From an uncultured Acidimicrobiaceae bacterium (GTDB taxonomy: Bacteria; Actinomycetota; Acidimicrobiia; Acidimicrobiales; MedAcidi-G1): a DNA stretch of 9,156 nucleotides. Positions 6,513 through 9,156 of the stretch are shown here, piece by piece. The number at the start of each line of letters is the position of its first letter. The stretch's first letter is position 1. A program made the position numbers and the translations under genes. The stretch lies in NCBI GenBank assembly GCA_913054115.1, contig CAJXIS010000066.1, forward strand, positions 1 to 9,156, given 5' to 3'. The notes beneath the pieces were generated by a model, which had not been told where the DNA came from, ran no database searches, and saw only the letters and a program-made list of their open reading frames with translations.

Positions 6513-8263
6513 CCAACCGTGCAACCCCCGACTACACGACGTCGATGCGTTCCGCCAGGTGCGGCGACCTGCGTGCCGACGACATCGGCTCCGTGGCCAC
6601 GCTGTGCGGCTGGGTCGACAGCGTGCGCGAGCACGGCGAACACCTGGCCTTCGTCGATCTCCGGGACCGCAGCGGCATCGTCCAGGTCGTCGTGGACGGC
6701 GCCCACGAACTGCGGTCCGAGTTCGTCCTCCAGGTGACCGGCACCGTGCGTGCCCGCCCCGAGGACACCACCAACGAGGCGCTGGCCACCGGCATGGTCG
6801 AGGTCGCAGCGGACGAGGTGACGATCCTCGCCCGGTCCGAGCCGATGCCGTTCCCGATCGACGACCGTACCGACGTCGACGAGGTGCTGCGTCTGCGCCA
6901 CAGGTACATCGACCTTCGCCGGGTCCGCCTCCAACGGAACCTCGAGGTCCGGGCCAGGGTCAACTCGGCCGTCCGGGGCGCCATGGAGGATCAGGGCTTC
7001 ATCGAGGTGGAGACGCCCATGCTCATCGCCAGCACGCCGGAGGGCGCCCGCGACTTCGTCGTGCCGTCCCGCAAGGAGCCGGGCTCGTTCTACGCCCTGC
7101 CGCAGAGCCCGCAGCTGTTCAAGCAGCTCTGCATGGTGGGCGGCATCGACCGGTACTACCAGATCGCACGCTGTCTGCGCGACGAGGACCTGCGGGCCGA
7201 CCGCCAGTTCGAGTTCATGCAGCTCGATGCCGAGGCCAGCTTCGTGGACCAGGACGATGTTCTGGGATTCATCACCTACGCGGTGTGCGCAGCCGTCGAA
7301 GCGGTGACCGGCGAGCATCCGGGCGAGTTCCCGCGCATGACGTGGCAGGAGGCCCAGGAACGCTTCGGTTCCGACAAGCCCGACACCCGCTTCGGACTCG
7401 AACTGGTCGAGCTGACCGAGGTGTTCGCCGACACCGGGTTCCGGGCGTTCCAGGCGCCCTGCATCAAGGGCATCCGGGTGCCGGGCGGCGCCGACCTGTC
7501 CCGCAACAGGCTCGACGACCTGACCGACCAGTGCAAGCAGTGGGGGGCCAAGGGGCTTGTCTGGATGCGCGTCGAAGCCGATGGCCTCAACTCGCCGGTC
7601 GCCAAGTTCCTCGCCGATGACGAAACGGCCGCCCTGCGGACCGTCATGGGCGCCGAAGAGGGCGACCTGTTGTTCCTCGTGGCCGACGAACGCCGCAGGG
7701 TCCGTCACGTGCTCGGGCTGTTGCGCCTCGCCCTGGGTCGGCCCCCGGTCACCGAGGGGGGCCTCAACTTCCTGTGGGTCGTCGACTTCCCGCTGTACGA
7801 AGGGCACGACGAGGCCGGGAACCCGATTCCCGCCCACCATCCGTTCACGATGCCGCACGAGGAGGACCTCGGCCTCCTCGAGGCCGGCGAACTCCTCGAG
7901 GTCCGGTCACAGGCCTACGATCTCGTGGTCAACGGGTGGGAGCTGGGTTCGGGCAGCGTCCGGATCCACCGGCGTGAGATCCAGGAGATGATCTTCGCCA
8001 CGCTCGGGATCGGTGCAGAGGAGGCGCAGGAGAAGTTCGGCTTCCTGCTCGACGCCTTCCGCTACGGAGCACCGCCCCATGCCGGCTTCGCCTTCGGCAT
8101 GGACCGCCTGGTGGCCATCCTCGCCGGCGAGGAGAACATCCGCGAGGTGATCGCCTTCCCGAAGACGCAGTCGGGCGCCGACCCGCTCACCGGTGCACCG
8201 ACGACGATCGACGACCGCCACCTCGAGGATCTCGGCCTGCGGGTGCTGCCGCCGAAGCAGTGA
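6509..8263 (+). CDS. aspS: Aspartyl-tRNA synthetase, bacterial type
   Basis: A 584-residue class IIb synthetase that charges tRNA-Asp and, if non-discriminating, also tRNA-Asn for amidation by GatCAB. The N-terminal OB-fold anticodon domain (about 13-120) contains CGWVDSVREHGEHLAFVDLR. Motif 1 is FIEVETPML (164-172, Pro170). The aspartate pocket includes LPQSPQLFKQL (197-207). Motif 2 is RCLRDEDLRADRQFEFMQLD (221-240) with Arg224. The bacterial GAD insertion lies roughly at 300-420. VVNGWELGSGSVRIH (473-487) and motif 3 GFAFGMDR (526-533, Arg533) complete the active site. GTG 6509 was chosen for its GTGA overlap with hisS and the GAGG upstream. ATG 6545 is a real alternative: residue 13 then aligns with Met1 of the E. 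coli enzyme, as I recall that sequence. His42 (30 from that ATG) aligns with E. coli Leu30; His there is typical of non-discriminating enzymes. The stop overlaps the next start (GTGA at 8260). Confidence 0.95.
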   Translation: MTNRATPDYTTSMRSARCGDLRADDIGSVATLCGWVDSVREHGEHLAFVDLRDRSGIVQVVVDGAHELRSEFVLQVTGTVRARPEDTTNEALATGMVEVAADEVTILARSEPMPFPIDDRTDVDEVLRLRHRYIDLRRVRLQRNLEVRARVNSAVRGAMEDQGFIEVETPMLIASTPEGARDFVVPSRKEPGSFYALPQSPQLFKQLCMVGGIDRYYQIARCLRDEDLRADRQFEFMQLDAEASFVDQDDVLGFITYAVCAAVEAVTGEHPGEFPRMTWQEAQERFGSDKPDTRFGLELVELTEVFADTGFRAFQAPCIKGIRVPGGADLSRNRLDDLTDQCKQWGAKGLVWMRVEADGLNSPVAKFLADDETAALRTVMGAEEGDLLFLVADERRRVRHVLGLLRLALGRPPVTEGGLNFLWVVDFPLYEGHDEAGNPIPAHHPFTMPHEEDLGLLEAGELLEVRSQAYDLVVNGWELGSGSVRIHRREIQEMIFATLGIGAEEAQEKFGFLLDAFRYGAPPHAGFAFGMDRLVAILAGEENIREVIAFPKTQSGADPLTGAPTTIDDRHLEDLGLRVLPPKQ

Positions 8264-9132
8264 CGGTCCCGGCCGACCTCGGGCTCTGCCTGGCGACCCT
8301 CCTTCCGGACCCGTTCGCGGCCGACGCCACGGCGGTTCTCTCCGGGCTCGACGCTGCGGCCGAGCACGGCTTCGGCGGCGTGTCGGCATGGAGCCTGCAT
8401 GTGATGAACCTCGATCCGGACCCGAAGGTGTTCGCCGGGGCGGTCCGGGACCGCGATCTCGAGGTCCGGGTGGTGGAGGCCGCGACCGGCTGGGCAGCAG
8501 CGGACGGCATCGACCGGGACGGCGACTTCACCCTCGACATGGCCGAGGCGCTGGGCGCCGGCCAGATCGTGGCCGTGACGCTGGAGGCCGCCTTCGCCGA
8601 CCGCCAGCGGGCCGTCGCCGGCTTCGCCGACCTGTGCGACCGTGCCGCCGAGCGGGGCATCAACGTGGCACTCGAGTTCCTGCCCTGGTGTGCCGTTCCC
8701 GACCTGGCCTCGGCCTGCGCACTGACCGGTGCGGCCGGGCGCCCCAACGGTGGGATCCTGCTCGACACCTGGCACTGGCAGCGCCAGCCCGGAGGGCCGT
8801 GTCCCGAGATCCTGGCGGGCCTTCCCGGGTCGGCGATCCAGATGGTGCAACTCTGCGACGCTGCGGAGGTTCCTGGCGACGACCCGATGGGCGAGGCCAT
8901 GTCGGCCCGACCCCTGCCGGGGGAGGGCGTGGTTGACTTCGCCGCACTGGCGTCCGTCCTCGAGGAGATCGGTGCGACGCCGCTGCTCTGCCCCGAGGTG
9001 TTCAACCGGAAACTCGTGGCCGAGGGTCCGTCGACGTTCGCCGGCGCCATCGCCGACGCCTGCATTTCAACATGGTCGTCCGGGGGGGCGTCCCGGCCAT
9101 CCCGATGGCGGCCGCTAGGTTCGGCGTCGTGA
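8260..9132 (+). CDS. TIM-barrel sugar (phosphate) isomerase/epimerase-like protein
   Basis: A 290-residue protein resembling the xylose isomerase-like TIM-barrel superfamily (AP endonuclease 2 / IolE-type), whose members are metal-dependent isomerases, epimerases or dehydratases of small sugars and polyols. Support comes from the barrel-like rhythm and from likely metal-binding positions at strand ends: Glu139 in NVALEFLPW, Asp169 and His172 in GILLDTWHWQR, Asp200 in VQLCDAAE, and Glu246 in LLCPEVFNR. The phrase PLPGEGVVDFAAL (218-230) matches the PGEG.(I/V)D.. stretch common in this group. The substrate cannot be told from sequence. GTG 8260 overlaps the aspS stop and the protein begins directly with a barrel strand (DLGLCLATLL), so the start is plausible. 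About 20 C-terminal residues after position 271 are Ser/Arg-rich and do not look like the family; a seven-G run (9082-9088) lies at their beginning. No functional link to tRNA charging is evident. Confidence 0.8.
   Translation: MTVPADLGLCLATLLPDPFAADATAVLSGLDAAAEHGFGGVSAWSLHVMNLDPDPKVFAGAVRDRDLEVRVVEAATGWAAADGIDRDGDFTLDMAEALGAGQIVAVTLEAAFADRQRAVAGFADLCDRAAERGINVALEFLPWCAVPDLASACALTGAAGRPNGGILLDTWHWQRQPGGPCPEILAGLPGSAIQMVQLCDAAEVPGDDPMGEAMSARPLPGEGVVDFAALASVLEEIGATPLLCPEVFNRKLVAEGPSTFAGAIADACISTWSSGGASRPSRWRPLGSAS
9116..9121 (+). promoter_or_regulatory. Candidate -10 element (TAGGTT) before the last gene
   Basis: TAGGTT fits TAnnnT and is followed by seven bases and then the GTG at 9129, the same geometry seen before the rel leader ORF and hisS. 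It lies inside the 3' end of the isomerase-like gene, so it would be an internal promoter. No clear -35 is visible. It supports 9129 over the in-frame ATGs at 9072 and 9105 as the start of the next gene. Confidence 0.33.
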
Positions 9133-9156
9133 CCGACGACCTGTTCGCAGCTGCGG
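9129..9156 (+). CDS. Start of a further gene, cut by the window edge
   Basis: GTG 9129 overlaps the stop of the isomerase-like gene (GTGA) and opens a frame reading MTDDLFAAA before the sequence ends. The frame is also open upstream, with ATGs at 9105 and 9072, so the start is not certain. The GTGA overlap repeats the hisS/aspS and aspS/isomerase junctions, and a TAGGTT box lies seven bases upstream, both favouring 9129. Nine residues cannot identify a protein. From memory, some actinobacterial RarA (MgsA) ATPases near aspS and alaS begin in a similar way, so RarA is a reasonable guess and no more than that. Confidence 0.5.

Noticed and set aside
3735..6524. A 929-codon open frame on the minus strand across rel and hisS
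   Set aside because: It is antisense to two well-supported genes and its translation is a featureless Gly/Val/Asp/Arg/His-rich string. Long antisense frames are expected where third codon positions are almost all G or C.
6107..7858. A 583-codon minus-strand open frame over hisS and aspS
   Set aside because: Same explanation: a shadow of GC-rich codon use opposite conserved synthetase motifs, with no recognisable domain of its own.
1..9156. Search for tRNA/rRNA genes, CRISPR arrays, insertion sequences, T-box or other riboswitches
   Set aside because: No cloverleaf-like segment, spaced direct repeats, transposase motifs or terminal inverted repeats were found by eye. The gaps are too short to hold a T-box before hisS or aspS.

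Overview
The window is high-GC bacterial chromosome with a dense, entirely plus-strand run of housekeeping genes. It points to an actinobacterium, and my best guess is the class Acidimicrobiia or a close relative. The grounds are GC-rich codon use, frequent GTG starts, separate secD and secF genes with an Arg/Pro-rich SecF tail, and the order yajC-secD-secF-relA-hisS-aspS. The placement is inference; nothing in the window proves it.

Layout: (1) 1-2872 is the Sec accessory block: the 3' end of yajC, then secD (GTG start) and secF, which overlaps the secD stop by 4 bases (ATGA). (2) 2873-2984 is the only intergenic stretch with visible regulatory content. It holds a candidate -10 element placed for a leaderless transcript, a 20-codon leader ORF ending 1 nt before the next gene, and two mutually exclusive short hairpins, one of which would cover the Shine-Dalgarno of that gene. 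(3) 2985-5207 is a full-length bifunctional RelA/SpoT homologue with intact hydrolase and synthetase motifs. (4) 5208-5252 is a short gap with a second TAnnnT element just upstream of a GTG start. (5) 5253-9132 is a tight chain of hisS, aspS and a TIM-barrel sugar isomerase/epimerase-like gene, joined by GTGA stop/start overlaps. (6) At 9129 a further gene begins, again at a GTGA overlap and again 7 nt after a TAnnnT element; only nine complete codons are present.

How the genes work together: YajC-SecD-SecF form the proton-motive-force-driven part of the Sec translocon. Rel makes and degrades (p)ppGpp in response to uncharged tRNA on ribosomes. HisRS and AspRS charge tRNAs, so the Rel-HisS-AspS cluster links tRNA charging with its stringent-response sensor. 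The isomerase-like gene has no obvious role in that theme. No tRNA, rRNA, CRISPR array, mobile element or long repeat was seen, and no gap between genes exceeds 115 bases.

There is no clear sign of a new multi-gene system. The points most worth a second look are the leader ORF and alternative hairpins before rel, the recurrent leaderless-type promoters, and an AspRS residue typical of tRNA-non-discriminating enzymes.
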